A DNA stretch of 6,724 nt from an uncultured Lachnospiraceae bacterium (GTDB taxonomy: Bacteria; Bacillota; Clostridia; Lachnospirales; Lachnospiraceae): positions 1 to 6,724 of the forward strand of contig CACZOG010000204.1 in the NCBI GenBank assembly GCA_902782715.1. Direction: 5' to 3'. Within the stretch, counting starts at the first letter, position 1. Each line of letters opens with the position of its first letter. Below the pieces are notes generated by a model that did no database searches, was not told the origin of the DNA, and was given only the letters and a program-made list of their open reading frames with translations. A program made the position numbers and the translations under genes. Shown one piece after another: positions 1-6,643 of this stretch.

Positions 1-200
1 CAAATTGCACTCATGATAAGTGCCTCCTCTTCTGACTCCAACAAGCCAAGTGCTTTAACGCAGCATAACGGGAATTGTCTACTTTTTGCATTTCGGAATT
101 CCAACTCGGAAGGGATAGCTGAAAGAATTGAATTATCGTCTCACACCAAATCGACGACTCTCTGAAAATTCGACATCTGACGCAGTCTTCGTCACAGTTT
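1..200 (-). ncRNA. T-box riboswitch leader, 3' part cut off by the window edge; probable AUC (Ile) specifier
   Basis: Read as minus-strand RNA, this segment has the T-box parts in order. The base of Stem I pairs AACU (196-199) with AGUU (103-106); inside it, GUGACGAAGA faces CCUUCCGAG, as in the K-turn strands. GAAUU (167-171) pairs with AAUUC (130-134). The AG-bulge strand AGAGAG (158-163) precedes GUCGUC, which pairs with GACGAU (135-140) around a loop containing GGUGUGA (141-147). Stem II pairs GGAAUU (97-102) with AAUUCC (71-76) and carries the S-turn strand AGUAGA (78-83). CCGUUA (66-71) follows. Stem III pairs GCACUU (18-23) with GAGUGC (7-12). The next expected element, the UGGNACCGCG bulge and antiterminator, lies beyond position 1. 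The triplet 6 bases before GAG in the specifier loop is AUC (114-116), pointing to tRNA-Ile and a downstream ileS or isoleucine gene. The specifier call is less certain than the T-box call. Confidence 0.8.
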
Positions 201-225
201 TTGTATATCTTATTTAACTTTTTTA

Positions 226-254
226 AAATTAGCACTAAAAAAATTAATTGTCAA
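226..254 (-). promoter_or_regulatory. Candidate sigma-A-type promoter of the T-box leader
   Basis: A perfect TTGACA (-35) lies at 249-254 on the minus strand. With the standard 17-base spacer the -10 position holds TAATTT (226-231), which keeps only the first, second and last bases of TATAAT. The region is very AT-rich, so the -35 match is the stronger half. Initiation would fall around 215-220, giving a short AT-rich 5' end before Stem I of the leader RNA. The location between the last operon gene and the leader is right for a separate transcription unit. Confidence 0.45.
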
Positions 255-274
255 CAAAAATTTTCAAATAATTT

Positions 275-919
275 TTAGAGTTCATCCTTCTTCGGTGAAA
301 CGAAGATAAGTCTGTAAAGAAGAACAGCATTTAATCTCACAAAGCTTCCGACATTAAATATGGGATTTACCGGACGCATGTAGTTTTCGTTTTCGATGCT
401 CTCTCTTTCAAATTCGCGTTCCTCATATTTGTAATAAGATAAAAGATCATCCAGATCTTCAATTGAATATCTGTAATAAGGTCTGTTCATCTTTATAACG
501 GAGCACATCTCTAAAACTCTGGCACAGAATGACATGCAGTTATATGTCTTATAGATCCTGAAGCCTCCGATAAAGCCCATGGTAAGCGCCGAGTAAAGAT
601 TGAACACATAGTTTTTCTTATCGTCATGAACATCTTTGATAAACTTCTTTATTCTTCTCTTCTCCTCGCTTGTTACGGGAATCTTAAATACTTTAAGTCT
701 TACGCTTTCATGTTTTCCGTATGCATAGCAGTCAAGAGTTTCCTTCATAAAGCCCGAACAGAAAGGAGCATAATGAAGAAATCTCGAGAACGAATAAAAC
801 TTACTAAGATCGGAATCAAGAGAAACGGTTATATGAGTATAGGGATAACCGTCTATAAATCTCGATAACTTTCCGAGAAGCGTATGTGATTTTTCCAAAA
901 CGATGTAAATATATTCCAT
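275..919 (-). CDS. Circularly permuted NlpC/P60 (YiiX/LRAT-like) papain-fold protein
   Basis: A 214-residue protein that I place in the circularly permuted NlpC/P60 group. The catalytic His is expected in YTHITVSLD (His29) near the N-terminus, and the catalytic Cys in YNCMSFCARVLE (Cys128) at the start of a helix about 100 residues later, the reverse order of ordinary NlpC/P60 enzymes. The opening YIYIVLEKSHTLLGKLSRFI, YSFSR (42-46), the GF at about 56-57 and the YVFNLYSAL region (104-112) agree with a widespread Firmicutes family that I recall with the same layout. There is no signal peptide. Relatives include amidase-type YiiX proteins and LRAT/HRASLS lipid acyltransferases and phospholipases, so action on a lipid or amide bond made by the neighbouring enzymes is plausible but unproven. 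AGGGG 5 bases upstream supports the start. It is the last gene of the cluster; a promoter for the next unit lies about 20 bases past its stop. Confidence 0.7.
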   Translation of the reverse strand: MEYIYIVLEKSHTLLGKLSRFIDGYPYTHITVSLDSDLSKFYSFSRFLHYAPFCSGFMKETLDCYAYGKHESVRLKVFKIPVTSEEKRRIKKFIKDVHDDKKNYVFNLYSALTMGFIGGFRIYKTYNCMSFCARVLEMCSVIKMNRPYYRYSIEDLDDLLSYYKYEEREFERESIENENYMRPVNPIFNVGSFVRLNAVLLYRLIFVSPKKDEL

Positions 920-947
920 ATGTACCCCTGTAATTTAAAAATATATA

Positions 948-1640
948 CTATTCTGCCTTATCTTCGTTATCCTGTTTCCTGATTCGTAAGAAAACAGTTA
1001 CCTGCAGACGTATCATCTCTATGTACATCGGTATTCCGCCGATGACTGCAACGATATCTCCGAATCTTATATCTACACCTTTAAAGTTAAACAAAGGTCT
1101 GCAGCCCGTGATCATGCTTCCTATGAGAAGTGCCAGGAAGAAAAGATGTGTTTCACTCGGTCCCAGTGTCGGGAAACTGAATTTGTTAAGATAATGGATC
1201 TCGTTCATCGAAGTAAAAATAATAAGAGCATAAACCGGAACGAGGAATATAACGATCTTTATATTTATTGCCTCACAGAAAGCAAGTCCGATCAAAAGAT
1301 AAGTAAGATGTAAGATATCCGTAAGCAGGTCGTAATATGCACCCGATTTGGACATCATATTCTTCTTTCTGGCGATATGTCCGTCAAGATTGTCGCATAC
1401 CAGATGTGCGCAGACTCCGAAACATGAACCTATTAAGAACAGCGGATGGATCTTCGCAAGGAATGCACATACTATACCGATCGCGCCGCCTATCGCTCCG
1501 AAAGATGTCATCATGTTGGGAGTTACAAAAGAAGGAATGATCTTTCCTATCGTATTAATGGTGATCTTATCCAAAAGTCTCTCAAGCGGATTCGGAATGA
1601 CTTTCTCTACGCCCTTTTTTTCTTCATTCTCTGAACTCAT
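948..1640 (-). CDS. CDP-alcohol phosphatidyltransferase family membrane enzyme
   Basis: A 230-residue integral membrane enzyme that joins a CDP-activated group to an alcohol with release of CMP. The signature is complete: Asp83, Asp86-Gly87, Ala90-Arg91, Gly100, Asp104 and Asp108 fit D-x2-DG-x2-AR-x8-G-x3-D-x3-D exactly, so the metal and catalytic aspartates are present. About five to six membrane helices can be seen (around 44-62, 66-84, 108-125, 127-146, 163-180 and 194-212). The N-terminus is an extended, charged cytoplasmic tail. The stretch FSFPTLGPSETHLFFLALLI (154-173) recalls the GPTE-type segment of eukaryotic choline/ethanolamine phosphotransferases, so a diacylglycerol plus CDP-alcohol reaction is possible; PgsA- or PssA-type chemistry is the alternative. 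Substrates are not determined. GGAGAG 6 bases upstream of the ATG supports the start; the gap to the radical SAM gene is 25 bases. Confidence 0.9.
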   Translation of the reverse strand: MSSENEEKKGVEKVIPNPLERLLDKITINTIGKIIPSFVTPNMMTSFGAIGGAIGIVCAFLAKIHPLFLIGSCFGVCAHLVCDNLDGHIARKKNMMSKSGAYYDLLTDILHLTYLLIGLAFCEAINIKIVIFLVPVYALIIFTSMNEIHYLNKFSFPTLGPSETHLFFLALLIGSMITGCRPLFNFKGVDIRFGDIVAVIGGIPMYIEMIRLQVTVFLRIRKQDNEDKAE

Positions 1641-1665
1641 TATCTACTCTCCAATACTGATAAAA

Positions 1666-3012
1666 TTAACCCTGTCTTTTACCGAACAGGCCCTGAATAA
1701 ATGTTTTGATATATGATTTGTAATCTATGAAATCATAGACTTTTTCTCTGTAAGCTTTAATGAAAAGTCTTATAAGCAGTGTATAATAATGTCTGTAGTA
1801 CGATTTAACGGACAGTTTGTCGGGAATGCATACCAGATGGATATAGTCGTAATGACCCATATTGTCGGTTATGATCCTGTCCTTATAATCATCGTAAGAT
1901 TCCAGTCCCGGCTCGGGAGTAAAGATCGATACGGCCACATGTTTGATCTTATGAACCTTTATGTATTTGTAAAGGTTTCTGAAGTCTCTTCCCTTAAAAT
2001 CAAGGTCAAGGATAAACATGGCCATTATATGAACGCCGTATTTATGGCATAATTCGATCGCCTTTTCATTGTTCGTAAGATTATTCTTCTTATTATAGCG
2101 GCCCATGTCATTTTCCCTGATCGTCTCGAGACCTACAAGGAAATAATAGAAGCCTATTTCGGCAAGTTCTTTTACGATAAGTTCATGTGCTGCTATAAAA
2201 TCACTGCGTCCGTAGCACACAAATCTTTTCTTAAGACCTTTTTCTTTTACAAGTTCTATGAACCTGAAAAGTCTGTCCTCATCAAAAAGAAAATCATCAT
2301 CTACAATGTAAATGTTTTCGCAGTCAATGCCTGCGATCTCATCCACGACATCATCAATGTCGCGTCTTGAATACTTCGACATGTTCATCCTGTTTCTTAA
2401 ACAGAAGGCACATTTGTAAGGACAGGAATAAGCAGTTCTGACCCAGGCCGCATGTTTCAGATCAAGATAATTGTAATTGTCGGGGTGATCATAAAAATAT
2501 GTTCTGTCAGGTCTCGGAAGTCTGTTTATGTCGAAAGGCTCGGAGGGTTTTTCTATCCATCTGCCATCCTTTTTAAAACAGATATCCTTCATGCCGTTAA
2601 GATGATCATGATCATTATGATGACTGATAAGTTCGGGAACTTTAAATACATCAAAAGATTTAAGTATGTAATCGACATATGTCTTCATCATTCTCGAAGA
2701 ACAAAGCTGTGCATGAAGTCCGCCGATGATAACGATTGTTTCCTCATTATGCTTCTTCGCATATTCGGCATATTCGAGGATGAATTCTTCCTGAAAATTT
2801 CTGCCTGTTATATATACGACATCAGGATTTATCTCATCTATTTTATCTGCCGCCTTTGTATCTTCTATCTTTCCGTCCCAGAAGAAGACCTCATGTTTTT
2901 CAGACTGTAAAACCGTTGAGAGATACTCAAGATCGAGACATTCGTTTTCGATTATTCCTTTGAAGTTATATTTATGTCTGGCTTCCTCCGGATGGATCAA
3001 AAGAATCTTCAT
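1666..3012 (-). CDS. B12-binding-type radical SAM protein
   Basis: A 448-residue enzyme. The N-terminal domain (about 1-125) has a Rossmann-like pattern typical of B12-binding radical SAM proteins: MKILLIHPEE start, INPDVVYITG (61-70) and VIIGGLHAQL (94-103). The His-on motif DxHxxG is not seen, as is common in this class, so cobalamin binding is predicted only. The radical SAM core starts at about 188 and has CPYKCAFC (197-204), with Cys197, Cys201 and Cys204 ligating the 4Fe-4S cluster. NIYIVDDDF (233-241) and FLVGLET (291-297) fit later strands of the barrel that bind SAM. A basic, aromatic-rich C-terminal tail (about 400-448) may contact membrane or substrate. Family members methylate unactivated carbons or form ring and carbon-carbon bonds on lipids, antibiotics and tetrapyrroles. 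The lipid-gene context suggests a lipid substrate, but this is inference. Its start shares a base with the synthetase stop. Confidence 0.88.
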   Translation of the reverse strand: MKILLIHPEEARHKYNFKGIIENECLDLEYLSTVLQSEKHEVFFWDGKIEDTKAADKIDEINPDVVYITGRNFQEEFILEYAEYAKKHNEETIVIIGGLHAQLCSSRMMKTYVDYILKSFDVFKVPELISHHNDHDHLNGMKDICFKKDGRWIEKPSEPFDINRLPRPDRTYFYDHPDNYNYLDLKHAAWVRTAYSCPYKCAFCLRNRMNMSKYSRRDIDDVVDEIAGIDCENIYIVDDDFLFDEDRLFRFIELVKEKGLKKRFVCYGRSDFIAAHELIVKELAEIGFYYFLVGLETIRENDMGRYNKKNNLTNNEKAIELCHKYGVHIMAMFILDLDFKGRDFRNLYKYIKVHKIKHVAVSIFTPEPGLESYDDYKDRIITDNMGHYDYIHLVCIPDKLSVKSYYRHYYTLLIRLFIKAYREKVYDFIDYKSYIKTFIQGLFGKRQG

Positions 3013-4721
3013 CAGGCTTTACCGTTCTTAGCTTTCTCTTCGTCCATGAGCACCTTGAAAGCAACCTTTCCTACAAGTGTTTTGGGCAGTTCTTTTCTGA
3101 ATTCGTATTCATAAGGCCATGAATATTTTGCCAGGTTTTTCTCGCACGCCTTTTTGATCTTTTCTCTTATTTCATCAGTCGGTTCATATCCTTCGCGAAG
3201 CACGATAAATGCCTTTGCAACCTGAACTTTTAAGGGATGATCAACACCGATAACGCATGATAAAAGAACTTCGGGAACCGAATCGATTATATTCTCCACA
3301 TACTGAGGATAAATATTATATCCCGATGAGATGATCATTCTCTTGATACGCTGTTTGAAATATAAGAAACCGTCTTCATCCATGCAGCCGAGATCGCCGG
3401 TATGAAGCCATACTCTTCCGTCTTTATGAACTCTTAGAGTCTCTGCTGTCTCTTCAGGTTCGTTTAAATAACCCTTCATGACGGTAGGGCCGGATAAAAC
3501 GATCTCTCCGTCTGTATTGTAATCAACTTCTTCGAGTGTATCGGGATTGATGATCTTATAATATGTGTCGGGGTAAGGAATTCCGATACTTCCGCCTTTA
3601 TACTTCTGTGCGGGGATCATGCAGCTGCCCGTAACACATTCCGTAAGGCCGTATCCCTCTCTTACCGAAACGTCAGCGTGATGATCCTGTAAGAATTTAT
3701 CTACTTTTTCCTTAAGGCTTTCCGATAACGAATCTCCGCCGCTGATCACGAGATGAAGGAAAGAAAGATCGACATTTTCCATTCTCTTGTTCTTAAGCAT
3801 AACTTCAAAAAGCGAAGGAACGCCGGCTATGATATTGGGTTTATATTTTACAAGGAGTTTATCGAATTCCGACGCATTAAACTGAGGTAAGATGATCGCC
3901 ATACCGCCGAAATACATAACGGTATGAATGCATATCCCGAGTCCGAAGCCGTGGAAAACAGGCATTATCGAAAGGACTCTGTCACCTTCGTGAAGCGTAT
4001 GACAGATCTCATAACTCTGAATGGCCAGAGCATTGAAATTGTAATTCGTAAGTTCTATTCCTTTGGGAAAACCGCTGGTACCGCCGGAATAAAGAATAAC
4101 AGCCGTGTCGTCTTTATCCGTATTGACGAAAGTTTCTTCAGCGTAACTCTTTCCGCCTTTAATGAAATCTCCCCATTTTATTGCAATATCACATTTTTCA
4201 AGATGGAGCTTTCTTCCCTTTTTAACGTAATATCCCATACTTAATGCCATGGGCATGGAATCGGCGGGACTTACCTGAATAATCTTTTCAAGCTTAGTCT
4301 CGGGAAGGATATGATTGATCTTATTTAAAGCAAGGTCGATCGTAACGATAACTTTGCTTTCCGTCAGGTTTACATAATATTTTATTTCGTTTTCGGCCGA
4401 CAGCGGATGGATCATATTTGCTATCGCACCGATCTTGTTTACCGCATAAAAAGATATAAGAGCTTCGGGCGTATTGGGCATACAGATGCTTACCGTATCC
4501 TTTTCTTTAACGCCGATGGTTTTAAAAGCTTTTGCAGCCTCCTCGATCTGTTCAATAAATTCAGAGTATGAAGCGCATTTCCCGAAATAATTGTACGCTG
4601 TCAGACCCTTCCTTTTATCAGCGGATTCTTCCAAAAGCTTATACAAAGAAAAATCCGGATAATCCAGATGTTCTTTTACTCCTTCGTATGATGAATACCA
4701 CGGAGTTCTGATTTGTTCCAT
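3012..4721 (-). CDS. AMP-forming long-chain acyl-CoA (or acyl-ACP) synthetase
   Basis: A 569-residue member of the ANL adenylate-forming superfamily, of the usual FadD length. It should activate a fatty acid with ATP to an acyl-adenylate and then to a thioester. The motifs appear in order: YSGGTSGFPKG at 211-221 (P-loop, A3), MPVFHGFGLG at 253-262, GYGLTE at 356-361 (A5), HTGD at 440-443 (A7, Asp443 binds the ribose), QRIKRMIISSGYNIYP at 457-472 (A8 hinge), and PKTLVGK at 546-552 (A10), with Lys552 as the expected catalytic lysine. The start is supported by AAAGGGG 8 bases upstream. The gene follows the PlsC-like gene by 18 bases and overlaps the radical SAM gene by one base (TGATG). This pairing favours acyl supply for phospholipid synthesis or repair over beta-oxidation. 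CoA versus ACP as acceptor, and chain length, cannot be read from the sequence. Confidence 0.93.
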   Translation of the reverse strand: MEQIRTPWYSSYEGVKEHLDYPDFSLYKLLEESADKRKGLTAYNYFGKCASYSEFIEQIEEAAKAFKTIGVKEKDTVSICMPNTPEALISFYAVNKIGAIANMIHPLSAENEIKYYVNLTESKVIVTIDLALNKINHILPETKLEKIIQVSPADSMPMALSMGYYVKKGRKLHLEKCDIAIKWGDFIKGGKSYAEETFVNTDKDDTAVILYSGGTSGFPKGIELTNYNFNALAIQSYEICHTLHEGDRVLSIMPVFHGFGLGICIHTVMYFGGMAIILPQFNASEFDKLLVKYKPNIIAGVPSLFEVMLKNKRMENVDLSFLHLVISGGDSLSESLKEKVDKFLQDHHADVSVREGYGLTECVTGSCMIPAQKYKGGSIGIPYPDTYYKIINPDTLEEVDYNTDGEIVLSGPTVMKGYLNEPEETAETLRVHKDGRVWLHTGDLGCMDEDGFLYFKQRIKRMIISSGYNIYPQYVENIIDSVPEVLLSCVIGVDHPLKVQVAKAFIVLREGYEPTDEIREKIKKACEKNLAKYSWPYEYEFRKELPKTLVGKVAFKVLMDEEKAKNGKA

Positions 4722-4739
4722 TTATTTTTCCCCTTTATG

Positions 4740-5333
4740 TCAAGCCTCTTTAGGCCTGTTTTTAAGTATTAATTCTTTGATCGTCTCGAATAAGAGCGCA
4801 TTTGCTTCTTCAACGCTCATTCCGCTTACATCCAGTGCTTCACCGTAACAGATGGTCAGATTCCTGCTTCTGAATTTATAATCTCCCGTCACGGAATAAG
4901 GGATGATCTTACAACCTGTTCTCTGTGCCATAACCACGGCACCCGGTTTAAAAGGCAGAAGGATCTCTTTGGTAAAATTCCTCTGTGCTTCGGGTGATAC
5001 GTTTATTGCATAACCTTCTTTTAAATAATCGATCGCAGCATATAATGCCCCTTTGTTCTTAGGTGCATTCAGATCAACAGGGATCGAACCTACCGCACGA
5101 AAAAACCAGCCAAAAGCCGAATCATGCAATTCCTTTTTGGCCAGCGTATGAATAACTCTTTTGGTGGAAGAATCCACGAAAATGGGATCGAGCGCATGCT
5201 TGTGATTGCCTGCGATAACAACCGCCCCGTCTTTGGGAATAGCTTCTTTGTTGATATATTTGGGATTAAACAAGCACTTAAAAATCAAAGTGAATCCGGG
5301 TTGTAAGAATTTATATACAAAAGCACTGCTCAT
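4740..5333 (-). CDS. PlsC-type 1-acyl-sn-glycerol-3-phosphate / lysophospholipid acyltransferase
   Basis: This 197-residue protein transfers an acyl chain to a lysophospholipid, most likely at the membrane surface on the cytoplasmic side. Motif I is clear: GNHKHALDP at residues 42-50 gives the catalytic HX4D pair His44 and Asp49. Motif II is GSIPVD (82-87). Motif III reads SPEAQRN (113-119), where the family norm is FPEGTRS; Glu115 and Arg118 are kept but the Gly-Thr pair is replaced. FKPGA (128-132) and IIPYSV (143-148, motif IV) complete the fold. The length is slightly short for the family (usually about 200-250) because the N-terminus is brief, with one hydrophobic stretch at about 5-22. 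The start has a weak ribosome site, only 3 bases after the upstream stop, so it probably relies on re-initiation. The adjacent acyl-activating gene suggests a two-gene counterpart of Aas-like acylation. The exact acceptor lipid is unknown. Confidence 0.88.
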   Translation of the reverse strand: MSSAFVYKFLQPGFTLIFKCLFNPKYINKEAIPKDGAVVIAGNHKHALDPIFVDSSTKRVIHTLAKKELHDSAFGWFFRAVGSIPVDLNAPKNKGALYAAIDYLKEGYAINVSPEAQRNFTKEILLPFKPGAVVMAQRTGCKIIPYSVTGDYKFRSRNLTICYGEALDVSGMSVEEANALLFETIKELILKNRPKEA

Positions 5334-5336
5334 ATA

Positions 5337-6416
5337 CTAAAACCGATTCATGTCGGGATTGTCCCTTTTTTCTTCCTGTATCTTTTTAAGTTCAGACAAT
5401 TCTTCCGTTATCTCTTTAATTCGTTTTTCAATCTCGTCTCTTTTTTTGAAAAGATCGTTCCTGTCTTTCTTGGTATTTGTAAGACCGAGTTTGTCGGCAA
5501 CAAGACATGCAATGGGCGACTTGGAAAGATAAGGATATTTGAAAATAAAATTAACAAGATTGGCAATGGCAACCATACCCGCTATCATCATAAAAAGCGT
5601 GATAAAGAATCTGATTATCAAAAGCATATACGGTTCAAATTCAAATGTTGATGCAACGCCGAGTGCTATTATAGTTCCGACGATCAGTACGAAAAGGAAA
5701 ATGAACCAGTAAATGCTTTCCCTGCATTTCGCCTCGTAGGCGATCATCTGTTCTATATCAAGTTCTATATCTTTTTTCTTGTTGTTTATTCTGTTCTGTT
5801 CTGCTCTTAATTTATTGAATCTTATCCAGTCATTATCGATTTCGATATAAGAATTGTATGCATCAAAATTAAAATCCGCTCTTCTTTTGCCGGATGCAAC
5901 TTCTTCTTCGAATTTCTTATCGTTTTCTTCTTTTATTTTAAAATATGCAGCAAGTTTCTCTTCGAGTTCGTCTTCGTTTTTCCTTATCTGTCTCTTATTC
6001 TGAGACATTACGGTCTGATTGACTTTCTCTTCCATGGGAATGTTGACAACATTGATCTTGTCTGCAATATTTTCCCACATCATTGATTTGGAAACCGCCG
6101 CAAGATATCTGAATGTAAAAACTGTTGCATAAATAAGAAAAATGAGCGTAAAGAAACCAAGCCCTCCCGAGCCTAAATATAAAGCCAGAGAAAGGGATGA
6201 TACACCCAGACTGAAAAAAGCTATGGATGAAAGAACAAGAAAAGCACTTGTGACCATGACCGTAATGAATTTGGTGGTCTGCTGTCTTCTGACCTCGCTG
6301 AATCCTTTGATCGCACTTTCGGAAAGCATGATCTCGTTTTCCATTATGTAGTTTTCGTTAACGATGTTGGATATTCTGCTTAAGAGAACATCTTCTTCTT
6401 CGGTAGCTACTCTCAT
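5337..6416 (-). CDS. Four-helix membrane protein with long coiled-coil segments, function unknown (359 aa)
   Basis: The protein has two hydrophobic hairpins separated by a charged cytoplasmic-type domain. The first pair of membrane segments lies at about residues 50-70 and 84-104; the second at about 235-255 and 264-292. Between them (about 128-232) is a Lys/Glu/Asn-rich region with helical heptad-like stretches, and a third charged helix (about 316-351) closes the protein. There is no signal peptide, no recognisable enzyme motif and only two cysteines. The ATG overlaps the stop of the 76-residue gene (ATGA) and has AGGA about 8 bases upstream. The PlsC-like gene starts 3 bases after its TAG stop. 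I do not recognise the family. The layout would fit a membrane-anchored scaffold or sensor, but that is speculation; its place between a sigma factor and a lipid gene cluster is the only functional hint. Confidence 0.85.
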   Translation of the reverse strand: MRVATEEEDVLLSRISNIVNENYIMENEIMLSESAIKGFSEVRRQQTTKFITVMVTSAFLVLSSIAFFSLGVSSLSLALYLGSGGLGFFTLIFLIYATVFTFRYLAAVSKSMMWENIADKINVVNIPMEEKVNQTVMSQNKRQIRKNEDELEEKLAAYFKIKEENDKKFEEEVASGKRRADFNFDAYNSYIEIDNDWIRFNKLRAEQNRINNKKKDIELDIEQMIAYEAKCRESIYWFIFLFVLIVGTIIALGVASTFEFEPYMLLIIRFFITLFMMIAGMVAIANLVNFIFKYPYLSKSPIACLVADKLGLTNTKKDRNDLFKKRDEIEKRIKEITEELSELKKIQEEKRDNPDMNRF

Positions 6417-6643
6417 TTACCCATTCCTGCAAGACTCTTTATCGCTTCCACATCCTCTTCGGTAAGTTTAAGATTCGACTGGAACATTTCTCCGTTAGGA
6501 AGCGTAACCTTGATATCTATGATACTGCCTGTATCGACTCCGCGGCCTTTAAGCACTCCGAGAAAAGAAACAAACTTGGGATGTCTTCCCGAAAATTCTT
6601 CCCATTTTTTCTTAAAAGTAAGCAGTGCTGCGGGATTAACCAT
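6413..6643 (-). CDS. Small conserved-looking protein of unknown function (76 aa)
   Basis: A 76-residue soluble protein with no signal peptide, membrane segment or cysteine. It begins MVNPAALLTF, continues with a basic helical stretch (about residues 9-32), a short beta-like stretch (about 40-57, IIDIKVTLPNG), and an acidic C-terminal helix (about 60-72, LTEEDVEAIKSL). I recognise the MVNPAAL opening as something seen in small uncharacterised clostridial proteins, but I cannot assign a function. The start is well supported: GGAGG lies 8 bases upstream of the ATG, and the preceding sigma gene stops immediately before it. The TGA stop overlaps the ATG of the next gene as ATGA, so translation of the two is probably coupled. 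The context suggests a role linked to the sigma factor or to the membrane protein that follows, but nothing in the sequence proves it. Confidence 0.8.
   Translation of the reverse strand: MVNPAALLTFKKKWEEFSGRHPKFVSFLGVLKGRGVDTGSIIDIKVTLPNGEMFQSNLKLTEEDVEAIKSLAGMGK

Noticed and set aside
1..30. An apparent gene start: AGGAGG followed 7 bases later by ATG AGT GCA on the minus strand at position 14
   Set aside because: The ATG sits in the loop and the AGTGC in the 3' arm of T-box Stem III (7-23), and the T-box bulge has not yet appeared, so the leader should continue past the window. The AGGAGG is probably coincidental.
11..235. A 74-codon minus-strand reading frame starting at GTG, with clustered cysteines and an ATGA overlap with a following ATG
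   Set aside because: It lies wholly inside the T-box leader. Its sequence is explained by conserved RNA stems, its composition is unlike a normal protein, and no good ribosome site precedes the GTG.
256..276. An inverted repeat (AAAAATT, 7-base loop, AATTTTT) overlapping the stop of the permuted papain-fold gene, as a terminator
   Set aside because: The stem is made only of A-U pairs and would be too weak for a typical intrinsic terminator; the nearby T-run is separated from it by the TTGACA box. Termination here cannot be claimed.
275..289. The protein at 275-919 ends in KDEL, the eukaryotic ER-retention signal
   Set aside because: The context is plainly bacterial (T-box, operon, Shine-Dalgarno sites), and a charged four-residue tail can arise by chance.
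2452..2910. A 152-codon plus-strand frame opposite the radical SAM gene, and other plus-strand frames at 626-868, 1348-1716 and 3924-4244
   Set aside because: All are antisense to genes with clear motifs, lack convincing ribosome sites, and have no recognisable domain; they are shadows of the minus-strand genes.
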